In this document: piece after piece, positions 8,041 to 16,736 of the stretch
Numbering within the stretch: position 1 is the stretch's first letter
Layout of the letters: every line of letters begins with the position of its first letter
Source of the DNA: UBA6265 sp964526965
GTDB lineage: Bacteria > Chloroflexota > Chloroflexia > Thermomicrobiales > UBA6265
Direction of reading: 5' to 3'
NCBI GenBank assembly: GCA_964526965.1
Contig: CAZGML010000009.1
Location: 1-64,000, forward strand
DNA length: 64,000 nucleotides
Position numbers and translations under genes: made by a program
The notes under the pieces: generated by a model
Seen by the model: only the letters and a program-made list of their open reading frames with translations
Databases searched by the model: none
Told to the model about the DNA's origin: nothing

Positions 8041-8964
8041 TTGAGCACCGATATTCAAACCGAAAATCCATTTACCACAGTCGATGACCTCTCTGAGATC
8101 CTCGAATCCGAGAAATACATCGCCGATCGTAGTCTGGCTACCACACTCTTTCTCACACTCAATCTCGGCAAGCCACTCCTGTTGGAAGGCGAGGCCGGGG
8201 TCGGCAAGACCGAGATCGCGAAGGTCCTCAGCTCTGCGCTCGATACTCCGCTTATCCGCCTGCAGTGTTATGAAGGGCTGGACGCTGCCAACGCCATCTA
8301 CGAGTGGGATTACCCCCGCCAGATGCTTTACCTGCGCACGCTCGATGCAACCGGTGAGGTGAATCAGGAAGCTGTTCGACGCGACCTGTTCAGCGATGAG
8401 TTCCTGCTCAAGCGTCCGCTGCTGCAAGCAATAGACGCCGCGCATACCAGGGCCCCGGTGCTCCTGATCGATGAGATCGACCGCGCCGACCAGGAGCTGG
8501 AAGCCTTCCTGCTTGAGCTCCTCAGCGATTTCCAGGTCACTGTGCCGGAGCTTGGTACCATCCGCGCCGAGCATCGACCGATCGTCATTCTCACCAGTAA
8601 CCGCACCCGTGAGATCCACGATGCGCTCAAGCGGCGCTGTCTCTACTTCTGGGTCGACTTCCCCTCGTTCGAGAAGGAACTTAAAATCCTCAACGCCAAG
8701 GTGCCCGGATTGCCGGATACGCTCGCGAAGCAGATCGTCCACTTCACCCAGGGGGTGCGGGAGGCGGATCTCTTCAAGTTGCCCGGTATGGCCGAAACAC
8801 TCGACTGGAGCGAGGCCCTGCAGGCACTTGGTACCAATGAACTCAACGATGCTGTGGTAGAGGATACGCTGGGCGTGATCCTGAAATACCAGGAAGATAT
8901 CGAGCGCGTCCAGGGTGAGGTCGCCGAGCGATTGGTAGCACAGGCGCGTCAGGCCGGAGCCTAA
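8041..8964 (+). CDS. MoxR-family AAA+ ATPase, CoxD-like
   Basis: AAA+ ATPase of the MoxR class, about 307 aa, with Walker A GEAGVGKT (residues 50-57), Walker B VLLIDEIDRAD and sensor/arginine region ALKRRCLYFWVDFP. Together with the VWA protein that follows, such ATPases remodel or load metal cofactors. CoxD does this for the [CuSMoO2] site of aerobic CO dehydrogenase. The frame is open back to TTG 8011, but TTG 8041 (MSTDIQTEN) is preferred since GGAAATGAG lies just before it. First of four tightly packed genes (gaps of 3 bp or overlaps). Assignment to CO dehydrogenase rather than another molybdenum hydroxylase is inferred from the gene set. Confidence 0.85.
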   Translation: MSTDIQTENPFTTVDDLSEILESEKYIADRSLATTLFLTLNLGKPLLLEGEAGVGKTEIAKVLSSALDTPLIRLQCYEGLDAANAIYEWDYPRQMLYLRTLDATGEVNQEAVRRDLFSDEFLLKRPLLQAIDAAHTRAPVLLIDEIDRADQELEAFLLELLSDFQVTVPELGTIRAEHRPIVILTSNRTREIHDALKRRCLYFWVDFPSFEKELKILNAKVPGLPDTLAKQIVHFTQGVREADLFKLPGMAETLDWSEALQALGTNELNDAVVEDTLGVILKYQEDIERVQGEVAERLVAQARQAGA

Positions 8965-8967
8965 ATA

Positions 8968-10251
8968 ATGAGCTTCGAGGTTCAGGTTAATCCGCGCATC
9001 GTCAAGAGGAATCTCACCCATTTCGCCCGCAGGTTGCGCAAGGCTGGCATCAAGGTCGGTACCGGCCATGTTATGGAGATGCTGCAGGCGCTCGATTCCG
9101 TTGGCATGCATAAACGCGACGATGTGCGCGCATCGCTGCAGGCCATAGCCGTGTATCACCCGGATCAAATCCCCGTCTTCCAGGCCGAGTTCGACACGTT
9201 CTGGAAGGATCTTCTCAAAGCTCAGCCGCCCCTCTTCGATATGCGGTCGCTACCGGAAGACGAGGAGAACAAGACCCCGCCGCAGGAGCGCGACCGCGAT
9301 ACGCAAGAACGTAAGAGTAGGGAAGAGGTTGAAGGCGGATCCGAAGAGGAGACGCTAAGCATCAGCGCCGATGAGGTAGCCGACAGCGACGAATCCGACG
9401 ATCACGAAGCATCTCCGGATGACGTCATCATGTTCAGTGCCGATGAAGCACTACGCAAGAAGGATTTCAGTCAGTTCACTCCGGACGAAGTGGCTCGTGC
9501 CCGTCGCCTCATGGAGCGGATCGACTGGCAGCTTGGTACGCGCAAAACCCGCCGCATGGAGCGCGCCCACAAAGGCGAAAGCTTTGACCAGCGCGCGATG
9601 CTACGCTCCGCGCTTCGGCAGGGCGGAATTCCGCTTGACCTGAAGTACCGAAAGCGCAAGGAGAAGATGCGCCCGCTTGTGCTGATTTGCGATATCAGCG
9701 GCAGCATGGATCGTTATGCACGAACCCTGCTGCAGTTTGTCCATACGCTCGAATCGGGACTGGACAACGTTGAAGTCTTCGTCTTCAGCACGCGTCTCAC
9801 CCGCATTACGCGGGAGCTTCGGAAGCGCGATGTCGACCAGGCGATCACGGATGTCGTCAACGCAGTGGATGACTGGAGCGGAGGCACCCGCATCGGCGAG
9901 GCGATTCGCGATTTCAACTATCGTTGGAGTCGCCGCGTGCTGCGATCAAACGCGACCGTGGTACTGATTAGCGACGGATGGGATCGGGGCGATCCATACC
10001 TGCTGGGCGAGGAAATCGCCCGACTGCAACGTAGCTGCCGTCGTCTCGTTTGGCTCAATCCGCTTCTGGGGGCTTCCGGCTACCAGCCATTGACGCAAGG
10101 CCTGAAGGCCGCGTTGCCATACGTTGATTACTTCATGCCCATCCATAACCTCCAGAGCCTTGAGGCGCTGGCGGATTTGTTAAGCTCGGTAGATGATGCC
10201 CCACCTCTTCGCAGGCAACAGGGGGCGGAAACGTTTCGGCACGAGAAGTGA
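8968..10251 (+). CDS. VWA-domain protein, CoxE-like
   Basis: A 427-aa protein with a helical N-terminal half, a strongly acidic central linker (about residues 90-155) and a C-terminal von Willebrand A domain. The metal-ion site is DISGSM at residues 242-247, with supporting SGGT and ISDGWDRGD further on. Its MoxR partner is encoded 3 bp upstream. CoxE works with CoxD in maturing the CO dehydrogenase active site; other MoxR/VWA pairs serve other metalloenzymes. Start ATG 8968 follows the upstream TAA closely. The stop overlaps the region used as ribosome site by the next gene. Confidence 0.86.
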   Translation: MSFEVQVNPRIVKRNLTHFARRLRKAGIKVGTGHVMEMLQALDSVGMHKRDDVRASLQAIAVYHPDQIPVFQAEFDTFWKDLLKAQPPLFDMRSLPEDEENKTPPQERDRDTQERKSREEVEGGSEEETLSISADEVADSDESDDHEASPDDVIMFSADEALRKKDFSQFTPDEVARARRLMERIDWQLGTRKTRRMERAHKGESFDQRAMLRSALRQGGIPLDLKYRKRKEKMRPLVLICDISGSMDRYARTLLQFVHTLESGLDNVEVFVFSTRLTRITRELRKRDVDQAITDVVNAVDDWSGGTRIGEAIRDFNYRWSRRVLRSNATVVLISDGWDRGDPYLLGEEIARLQRSCRRLVWLNPLLGASGYQPLTQGLKAALPYVDYFMPIHNLQSLEALADLLSSVDDAPPLRRQQGAETFRHEK

Positions 10252-10259
10252 GGATTGCA

Positions 10260-11255
10260 ATGAACGAATGGTTGCCGGAAATAGACGCCTGGCGTGACGC
10301 CGGAGAAAATGTTGTCACCGCTACAGTTGTGAATGTACAGGGGAGCGCCCCGCGGCCCGTGGGTGCCCGGCTCGCCGTCAACAAGGATGGCGATATGGCT
10401 GGTTCCGTGAGTGGCGGATGCGTAGAAAGCGCAGTCGTTTATTCCGCTTTGGAAGTGATGGAAACCGGCACCGGCCGGCTGGAGCATTTCGGCATTACCG
10501 ATGAAATGGCATGGGATGTCGGCCTCAGTTGTGGGGGTGTGATCGATGTCTGGATCGAACCCCTCGAGCGCGATGCGGCGATCGACGAAGCTCGCGCCCG
10601 CCAGCGGGCCGGTGAGAGTGTTGCGCTCGTGAGCTGGCTGGATGGCTCTGGCAAGCAGAGCGTTACATCAGAAGTCGTTTGGGAACATAGCGGTCTCTAC
10701 GAGATCGATGGCTCACAGGTTTATGTTGAACTCTTCCCAACCGTGAAGCAGTTGATCATCTTTGGCGCAGTGCACACGGCCCAGCCACTGAGCCGTTACG
10801 CGCAGGATCTCGGGTTTCAGGTGACTGTTGTTGATGCTCGTTCGGCTTTGGTCACGAAGGATCGTTTCCCGAACGTTGAGAAAATCCTCAACGTTTGGCC
10901 TGATGTCGCATACGAGCAGCTGAATGTCACCGATTCCAGTTGGATCGCCGTTTTGAGCCACGATCCCAAGTTCGACGAACCCGCTATTCTCGGTGCGCTT
11001 AATACCGACGCCGCCTATATCGGAACTGTAGGCAGCCGCAAAACGAACGAGGAGCGACGCGAGCGGCTTCGTGAAAGTGGCGTAAGTGAAGAACAGTTGC
11101 AGCGGCTTCACGGCCCGATCGGCCTCGACATAGGTGGCAAAACGCCGGAAGAGATGGCAATCAGCATCCTCGCGGAGATGATTGCTATCAGTCACGGACG
11201 TGATGGCTCAATGCTGAAGTCCACCGCCGGCTCGATTACCGGGGTGGCTTCGTGA
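10260..11255 (+). CDS. XdhC/CoxF-family molybdoenzyme maturation protein
   Basis: About 331 aa. XdhC-type proteins bind molybdenum cofactor, promote its sulfuration and hand it to xanthine dehydrogenase-like enzymes; CoxF is the CO dehydrogenase counterpart. The N-terminal domain carries GSAPRPVGARLAV and GSVSGGCVE, then VGLSCGG. The C-terminal Rossmann-like half includes IFGAVHTAQPL and YIGTVGSRKTNEERRERL. A GTG at 10248 extends the frame, but ATG 10260 has AGGA at 6-nt spacing and is chosen. The stop overlaps the start of the next gene by 4 nt. Confidence 0.9.
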   Translation: MNEWLPEIDAWRDAGENVVTATVVNVQGSAPRPVGARLAVNKDGDMAGSVSGGCVESAVVYSALEVMETGTGRLEHFGITDEMAWDVGLSCGGVIDVWIEPLERDAAIDEARARQRAGESVALVSWLDGSGKQSVTSEVVWEHSGLYEIDGSQVYVELFPTVKQLIIFGAVHTAQPLSRYAQDLGFQVTVVDARSALVTKDRFPNVEKILNVWPDVAYEQLNVTDSSWIAVLSHDPKFDEPAILGALNTDAAYIGTVGSRKTNEERRERLRESGVSEEQLQRLHGPIGLDIGGKTPEEMAISILAEMIAISHGRDGSMLKSTAGSITGVAS

Positions 11256-11866
11256 GTGATGTCGCTATCGTCATACTGGCGGCAGGGCAGAGTCGGCGGC
11301 TGGGGCGCCCAAAGCAGGTGCTACCGCTTGCCGGCGAACCCTTGGTGGCGCATGTGGGCCGGCGAGCCAAAGCGACGAAGGCCAGCCGGGTGATGGCCGT
11401 CATCGGCGGTGCCCGCCATGAAACCATGGCCGCACTGGATGAAATCGTGGATGAAGTCATCATCAACGATTCATATGAGGACGGGCAGGGCACCTCTATT
11501 GCCGCTGGCATTCGTCACCTGGAAAGCACAGGACACATGCTCGGTTCGTGCGATGCGGTGATTTTCCTGCTTGGCGACCAGCCTGGCATCGATCCGGATG
11601 TGATCGACGCTGTCATCGACGCCTGGAACGAGGGCGGTTCTATTGTTATGGCCGGCTATCGGGATCGACCCGGCCATCCGGTGCTCTTCGATCGGAAGTA
11701 TTGGCCAGAACTCGCCCAGCTTACGGGTGACGAAGGCGGTCGCCTGGTTATTGCAAACCATCGCGATGATGTTGTGTACATCCCCGTGGAAACAGAATCA
11801 CCCATGGACGTCGACCGGGAAGCCGACTGGCGCGTGCTTCAAGAATGGTGGGCCAAAACGCCGTAA
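11252..11866 (+). CDS. mocA: MobA-like nucleotidyltransferase (molybdenum cofactor cytidylyltransferase, MocA-like)
   Basis: A 204-aa nucleotidyltransferase with the N-terminal loop LAAGQSRRLGRPKQ (about residues 9-22) and the metal-binding LLGDQPGID. MocA converts molybdopterin to the cytosine dinucleotide form used by xanthine dehydrogenase-family enzymes, which include CO dehydrogenase. GTG 11252 overlaps the XdhC-like gene by 4 nt. It closes the maturation operon. It faces hemA across a 78-bp convergent gap with only weak hairpins. MobA-type guanylyl transfer is less likely given the XdhC neighbour. Confidence 0.85.
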   Translation: MSDVAIVILAAGQSRRLGRPKQVLPLAGEPLVAHVGRRAKATKASRVMAVIGGARHETMAALDEIVDEVIINDSYEDGQGTSIAAGIRHLESTGHMLGSCDAVIFLLGDQPGIDPDVIDAVIDAWNEGGSIVMAGYRDRPGHPVLFDRKYWPELAQLTGDEGGRLVIANHRDDVVYIPVETESPMDVDREADWRVLQEWWAKTP

Positions 11867-11944
11867 GGCATCTCGATCACACCAGTGAAGGCTGGTACGA
11901 GATTCTTCAGTTTCGGCTTGATCGCTGAACGGTGAGCGGAGTCT

Positions 11945-13207
11945 TTACGACTCCTCGTCTTGATCCTGGGCACCCATTGCCCGCAGAACGGCGTTGCGTT
12001 CTACCGGATCCGTGATGCTGCGTAGTTCCTGAATGGGTTGGTGCAACATCTTGTTCACCAGGCCAGAGGCGAGAGCTCGCACCACATTCTGGTCCCGCTT
12101 GCTCAGGTGCTCCAGCTTGCGAAGCGCCTTCGTCAATTCGATATCCCGAATCTCATCGCTGCGTTTGCGCACGGCGGCGATCGCTTCCACGCCCTTGCGG
12201 CTTTCGATCCATTTCTCAAAGCTGCTCGTGGCTTCGCCTACCAGCTGCTCGACCTTCTGCACCTCGCTGGCGTATTGCTCCTTGTAGGACGCCTGGATCG
12301 GCTCCAGCGCGTCGACGTCACGCACAGCGACAAATGGTACGGAAGCGACATCCTGGTCAATGACACGCGGCACGGAGACGTCGATGCACCATAGGCGGTG
12401 ATCCCGCTCCCGGATGTGGCTGGCATTGAGAATCGGCTCATCCGCCGCAACTGCTCCGATAACGAGAGTGCTCGCCATGATGGCGTCTGGCAATTCGTCC
12501 ATGGGGAATGCATCGCCATCGACTTCAACGGCAAGATCCTGGGCGCGATCCAGCGTGCGGTTCACAACGAAAATGCGCTCGGCGCCTCGTGCTCGCAATA
12601 GTCTCGCGGCGAGATCGGCCATCTTTCCCGCACCGATAATCGTTGCGTTTACATGGCGGAAGGAACCCAGCTCCATCTCGGCGAGATCGATGGCGGCATG
12701 CGCTATCGATACGTTGTTGCGGGCGATATCGGTGCTGGTACGCGCCTTCTTCCCGATAGTGAGCGCATCCTGTGCGAGGCGCTGCAGCATTGGACCGACG
12801 GATTCCCGTTCCCGTGCCGATTCCAGCGCGTCCCTTATTTGACTGAGGATTTGCGGCTCGCCCAGCACCATGCTGTTGAGGCCACTGGCGACCCGAAAAA
12901 TATGATCTACGGCATTGTTGCCGGTGTGGACATAGGAAGTTTGCCGTAGCGCGTCTTCGGGTACGGAATGGTACTGCTGAAGCCAGTTGAAGATTCCGCC
13001 CTCGATATCTTCGTTGTCGTTACCGACAGCGTAAATCTCGGTGCGATTGCAAGTGCTCAGGATCATGCCCTCTGGCACCTCCTGTCGCAGGGAATCGAGG
13101 CCGTGCAGCAGGTCGTCACCCGAGAAAGCGAGTTTCTCGCGGATTTCTACCGGCGCGTATTCGTGATTGGAACCAACCACCACGATAGTTGGAGAGCTTG
13201 TTTGCAT
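11945..13207 (-). CDS. hemA: glutamyl-tRNA reductase
   Basis: First committed step of C5-pathway tetrapyrrole synthesis: NADPH reduction of glutamyl-tRNA(Glu) to glutamate-1-semialdehyde. The 420-aa protein has the nucleophile motif STCNRTE (Cys53), the substrate segment SGLNSMVLGEPQIL, the NADPH Rossmann start IIGAGKMA and a C-terminal dimerisation helix rich in charged residues. Length is normal. ATG 13207 starts a leftward transcript. Its product feeds HemL, encoded 2 kb away on the other strand. A perfect 8-bp hairpin lies 54 nt upstream. Confidence 0.96.
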   Translation of the reverse strand: MQTSSPTIVVVGSNHEYAPVEIREKLAFSGDDLLHGLDSLRQEVPEGMILSTCNRTEIYAVGNDNEDIEGGIFNWLQQYHSVPEDALRQTSYVHTGNNAVDHIFRVASGLNSMVLGEPQILSQIRDALESARERESVGPMLQRLAQDALTIGKKARTSTDIARNNVSIAHAAIDLAEMELGSFRHVNATIIGAGKMADLAARLLRARGAERIFVVNRTLDRAQDLAVEVDGDAFPMDELPDAIMASTLVIGAVAADEPILNASHIRERDHRLWCIDVSVPRVIDQDVASVPFVAVRDVDALEPIQASYKEQYASEVQKVEQLVGEATSSFEKWIESRKGVEAIAAVRKRSDEIRDIELTKALRKLEHLSKRDQNVVRALASGLVNKMLHQPIQELRSITDPVERNAVLRAMGAQDQDEES

Positions 13208-13260
13208 GTGATCGTGCCTGGAATAGTTTGACCGCCTGGCGGACGCGGACCGGATGCGTA

Positions 13261-13280
13261 TCAGGGCTAAGGAGCCCTGA
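13261..13280. promoter_or_regulatory. hairpin in the hemA upstream region
   Basis: TCAGGGCT (13261-13268), AAGG loop, AGCCCTGA (13273-13280) is a perfect 8-bp inverted repeat. It sits 54-73 nt upstream of the hemA start, probably in the hemA leader. It could be a leader hairpin or an operator. It is not close to the plus-strand promoter at 13341. Confidence 0.4.
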
Positions 13281-13340
13281 AAACACGTTGTCGAGAATCA
13301 TTTTCACATTTTGCAGGGATTACCGCAAGCATGTACCGGG

Positions 13341-13369
13341 TTCACAACTCTCCGGAATCGCGGCATAAT
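13341..13369 (+). promoter_or_regulatory. sigma70-type promoter for the class III aminotransferase gene
   Basis: TTCACA (13341-13346), exactly 17 nt, then CATAAT (13364-13369); both hexamers match the consensus at five of six positions. Transcription would start near 13376, leaving a leader of about 37 nt with AGGAG ahead of ATG 13414. Confidence 0.65.
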
Positions 13370-13413
13370 GAAGGCAATACGGCTTAATTGCCGCCGCCTT
13401 TCAGGAGACACCA

Positions 13414-14778
13414 ATGCCCACGATTAACGAAGAGTATGCCGATCAATTTAGCGGAAGTCACGATACCTGGCAGCGGTCGCGCCAGGCGATCGTCGGTGGC
13501 ATTACGCACGATGGTCGCAACATCAAGCCCTTTCCACCTTTCATGGCCAACGCCGAAGGTGCCTACAAGTGGAGTGTGGAAGGCCACAAGTTGCTCGACT
13601 TCTGCGTCGGCCACGGATCGCTCATCTTTGGCCATAACGATCCCGATCTCACTGCAGCCATGGAGCAGCAGGTGAGCAAGGGTACGCACTTCAGCGCCGG
13701 CCACGAGGCCGAAATACGCTGGGCAGAGGCTGTAAACAAGGTTGTACCCAGTGCGGAGCTGACTCGCTTCACCGCGTCTGGCACGGAATCGACGCTGCTG
13801 GCGATGCGAATCGCGCGCGGCTTCACCGGCAAAAACTCTATTCTGAAGTTCGAGGGGCATTTCCACGGCTGGCAGGATTACGCGCTAAAGGGTGAAAAGC
13901 CTCCGTTCGAAAAGGGCACGGTTAACGGCGTGCCGGATGAGACGCTCACTACGGTCAGTGTGGTGCCGAGTAACGAGCTTGGCATGTTGGAAGAGCGTCT
14001 GGTGCAGGGCGATGTTGCCGCGGTGATCATGGAGCCGAGTGGCGGCAGCTGGACCACGATTCCTCTCCTGACCGAGTTCCTCCAGAGTGTGCGCGATCTC
14101 TGCACGAAGCATGATGCGCTCCTGATTTTCGATGAGGTTATCACCGGGTTCCGATGGGCACCGGGCGGTGCACAGGAGCGATTCGGCGTCACGCCAGATA
14201 TGACCACGATGGCCAAGATTGTGGCGGGTGGTCTGCCAGGCGGCGCGGTGAGTGGCCGGGCCGATGTAATGGAGATCGTTGCTTTCAGCGATGATCCGGC
14301 CAAACAGGCAAAGAAAGTGCCACAAATGGGCACCTTTAACGCCAACCCGATGGCGGCAACAGCGGGTGCATTGGCTGTGGAGAAGTGCGCTGATCCCGCG
14401 GTGCAGAATTACTGTGATGATATTGCTGCCAAAGTCCGCGCCGGTATGAACGAAATCATTGTGCGGCACGATGCACCCGGCTTCGCCTGGGGCGAGAGCA
14501 GTGTGTTCCACATCGCGTTTGGAGCACGAGCCAGCAATATGACGTCCGGTGACCTCGACAAGCCTGAGGGGGTGTCAGCGGACTTCCTGAAGAAGAGCGG
14601 AAGCTCGCCAGTTGGTATGAAGACGGAAATCGGGATGTTGCTGGAGGGAGTGCATCTCTTCCACAGTGGTGGACTCACCTGTACTCGTCATACCGAAGAG
14701 GATGTCGCCCTCACACTCGAAGCCTTCGACAAGGTTGTTGGTCGTATGAAATCCGAAGGTGATTTCGACGGGCTCTAG
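13414..14778 (+). CDS. class III aminotransferase, glutamate-1-semialdehyde aminomutase-like
   Basis: PLP enzyme of 454 aa related to HemL. The PLP-binding lysine is Lys268 in MAKIVAGGLPGGAVSGR. Other family features are FEGHFHGWQDY, IMEPSGG and LIFDEVITGFRWAPGG. It differs from the true hemL gene downstream in having an extended N-terminus and insertions near the C-terminus. It may be a second aminomutase or an omega/beta-amino acid transaminase. Position between hemA and hemL hints at tetrapyrrole metabolism but does not prove it. Start ATG 13414 has AGGAG at good spacing, and a clean promoter precedes it. Confidence 0.82.
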   Translation: MPTINEEYADQFSGSHDTWQRSRQAIVGGITHDGRNIKPFPPFMANAEGAYKWSVEGHKLLDFCVGHGSLIFGHNDPDLTAAMEQQVSKGTHFSAGHEAEIRWAEAVNKVVPSAELTRFTASGTESTLLAMRIARGFTGKNSILKFEGHFHGWQDYALKGEKPPFEKGTVNGVPDETLTTVSVVPSNELGMLEERLVQGDVAAVIMEPSGGSWTTIPLLTEFLQSVRDLCTKHDALLIFDEVITGFRWAPGGAQERFGVTPDMTTMAKIVAGGLPGGAVSGRADVMEIVAFSDDPAKQAKKVPQMGTFNANPMAATAGALAVEKCADPAVQNYCDDIAAKVRAGMNEIIVRHDAPGFAWGESSVFHIAFGARASNMTSGDLDKPEGVSADFLKKSGSSPVGMKTEIGMLLEGVHLFHSGGLTCTRHTEEDVALTLEAFDKVVGRMKSEGDFDGL

Positions 14779-14787
14779 TTGAATTCA

Positions 14788-14828
14788 TTGCGTAGCGACA
14801 CCATTTCTCGGCCAGTGTCGCTACGCAA
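14788..14828. terminator. bidirectional hairpin terminator
   Basis: TTGCGTAGCGACAC (14788-14801) and GTGTCGCTACGCAA (14815-14828) form a perfect 14-bp stem with a 13-nt loop, placed between two convergent genes. No long T-tract follows on either side. Confidence 0.72.
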
Positions 14829-14832
14829 ATAT

Positions 14833-15078
14833 CTATAACTCTTCCGGGTTCGAATCCGCCCATTCGTCTTTCGCGTGGGCCACAGATCGATCGATCTTCA
14901 CTTCACCGTTCTCCACGTCGGTTACCCATCCGATCGGAATCCAATGGTGCTGGCCGTTCTCATCCCGTGTGAGTTTTATGCTGATATCGCCTTCGAGCCG
15001 ATCGACCTTTCCGAGTTCCGTTCCATCAGTGCAGACAACAGGCATGTGATTCTCGATTTGCCTGGCAAAGTTCGTCAT
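14833..15078 (-). CDS. small DUF2171-like protein
   Basis: An 81-aa acidic, probably cytoplasmic protein. The core VCTDGTELGKVDRLEGD followed by HHWIPIGWV matches the DUF2171/PRC-barrel-like pattern of a short beta-rich fold. Its function is unknown; family members are common stress- or accessory-type proteins. ATG 15078 with AAGGAGG 6 nt ahead is clearly the start, although the frame is open further upstream. It is monocistronic and convergent with the aminotransferase gene. Confidence 0.75.
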   Translation of the reverse strand: MTNFARQIENHMPVVCTDGTELGKVDRLEGDISIKLTRDENGQHHWIPIGWVTDVENGEVKIDRSVAHAKDEWADSNPEEL

Positions 15079-15375
15079 GACGACCTCCTTGTTGACCAGA
15101 TGAGACGCACACCTTGTGCCACCATCGGGCAGAGACATCCCGGCAAATTCGCTGTATGCTGCGGAAAAGGTCCACAACCCGATTAGCCAACGCAGCACAC
15201 GGCCAGAGACATATCCACTCCTTGCTGCGTAGAAGGTGCTATACCCTTCGCGAAGGCAAGATCAACGGTCGCGGAGTACAGATGCCGTGATATCGGGGGG
15301 TTAAGTAAATCCCATGATTGGCAAACATGGCTACAATTGCCAAGGATGAATGTCGAATATTCGCAAGGAGCATCA
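15079..15375. promoter_or_regulatory. divergent intergenic region with inverted repeat near hemL
   Basis: About 300 bp between the DUF2171-like gene and hemL. TTGGCAA (15318-15324) and TTGCCAA (15337-15343) form a 7-bp inverted repeat with 12 nt between, ending 32 bp before the hemL start and overlapping TACAAT (15332-15337), a possible -10. I found no good -35 at the right distance. AAGGAG (15365-15370) is the hemL ribosome site. Nothing coding is supported here. Confidence 0.35.
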
Positions 15376-16665
15376 ATGTCCCTCAATCTCAGCAAGTCTG
15401 CCGATGCATTCAAGAATGCCGAGTCGGTCATTCCCGGCGGAGTCAACTCTCCGGTCCGCGCATTTCGTTCCGTCGGCGAAGCGCCTTTATTCTTCGAATC
15501 CGGATCAGGAAGTACCGTTACCGACATCGACGGCAATAGCTATATCGACTACGTGCTGAGCTGGGGTCCTCTGATCCTTGGCCATGCTCATCCCGATGTG
15601 ATTGCACGAACCACGGAAGCCATCTCAAAAGGCACCAGTTTTGGTGCCCCAACATTGGCTGAAACCCACCTGGCATCGCTGATTGTGGATGCAGTTCCGG
15701 GTGTGGATCAGGTGCGGCTCGTCAACTCTGGTACGGAGGCGACCATGAGCGCCCTGCGCCTTGCCCGTGCTGCTACCAGTCGAAACAAGATCGTGAAGTT
15801 CGCCGGCTGCTATCACGGACACGCAGATATGCTGCTTGTGCAGGCGGGGAGTGGCGTGGCCACCCTTGGCCTTCCGGATTCTCCGGGTGTTCCGGCTGGA
15901 GCCACGGAGGACACCCTGGTAGCCCCCTACAACGATCTCGCCGCGACACAGATGCTGTTCGAGAACCACGGTGCCGAAATCGCGGCTGTCATCGTTGAAC
16001 CGGTAGCCGGAAACATGGGTATGATCAAGCCTGTGGATGGATTCCTGGAGGGCCTTCGGAGTCTCACCGAGGCGTACGGGGCGCTGCTCATTTTTGACGA
16101 AGTGATGACTGGTTTCCGGGTATCGCCTAATGGTGCGGTCGGCCTCTTTGAGATCTCGCCTGATCTCGTTACGTTTGGCAAGGTCGTCGGAGGCGGCTTT
16201 CCGCTCGCGGCATACGGTGGCAAGCGCAGTGTAATGGAGCACGTGGCCCCGGCCGGAGGTATGTACCAGGCCGGTACACTGAGCGGCAATCCGGTCGCCA
16301 CAGCCGCCGGTATCGCGACACTGGAGAACCTCGGTAAGGATGGCGTATGGGAGGATATCGCTGCCAATGCCGACAAGTTAGCGGAGGGCCTGAACGCCGC
16401 AGCGATCGATGCAGAGATTCCATTCCAGGCCTCATCCGTCGGCACGATGTTCGGTTACTTCTTCACCGATCAGCCGGTCCGCAACTTCGAGGGTGCCCAA
16501 ACCGCCGACCAGGATCGGTTTGTGAAGTTCTTTACCGGCATGCTGGAGCGCGGCATTTACCTGGCACCTTCCGCCTTTGAAAGCGGATTTATGAGCAGCG
16601 CCCATACTGATGACGACATCGCCAGGACGATTTCTGCTGCCAGCGACGTATTCGCCACGCTCTAG
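15376..16665 (+). CDS. hemL: glutamate-1-semialdehyde 2,1-aminomutase
   Basis: Converts glutamate-1-semialdehyde to 5-aminolevulinate, the step after HemA. The 429-aa protein begins SLNLSKSADAFKNAESVIPGG, has the substrate-gating segment VIPGGVNSPVRAF and the PLP lysine Lys269 in TFGKVVGGGFPLAAYGG. LIFDEVMTGFRV is the aspartate-containing PLP-ring motif. A TTG 39 nt upstream also opens this frame, but ATG 15376 has AAGGAG 5 nt ahead. It ends at a strong hairpin. Confidence 0.95.
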   Translation: MSLNLSKSADAFKNAESVIPGGVNSPVRAFRSVGEAPLFFESGSGSTVTDIDGNSYIDYVLSWGPLILGHAHPDVIARTTEAISKGTSFGAPTLAETHLASLIVDAVPGVDQVRLVNSGTEATMSALRLARAATSRNKIVKFAGCYHGHADMLLVQAGSGVATLGLPDSPGVPAGATEDTLVAPYNDLAATQMLFENHGAEIAAVIVEPVAGNMGMIKPVDGFLEGLRSLTEAYGALLIFDEVMTGFRVSPNGAVGLFEISPDLVTFGKVVGGGFPLAAYGGKRSVMEHVAPAGGMYQAGTLSGNPVATAAGIATLENLGKDGVWEDIAANADKLAEGLNAAAIDAEIPFQASSVGTMFGYFFTDQPVRNFEGAQTADQDRFVKFFTGMLERGIYLAPSAFESGFMSSAHTDDDIARTISAASDVFATL

Positions 16666-16681
16666 TCCTACGCTGATGCAT

Positions 16682-16715
16682 ACGGATGGGCCGGTTCGCA
16701 TACCGGCCCATCCGT
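16682..16715. terminator. bidirectional hairpin terminator after hemL
   Basis: ACGGATGGGCCGGT (16682-16695) and ACCGGCCCATCCGT (16702-16715) make a perfect 14-bp GC-rich stem with a 6-nt loop. It lies in the 71-bp gap between the convergent hemL and EEP-family hydrolase genes. T-tracts are short. Confidence 0.78.
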
Positions 16716-16736
16716 CGCGATTTCGATCAGATTGGG

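Noticed and set aside
14846..14857. tRNA T-arm-like sequence GGGTTCGAATCC
   Set aside because: There is no matching 5-bp stem, acceptor stem or anticodon arm around it, and it lies in the 3' end of the DUF2171-like gene.
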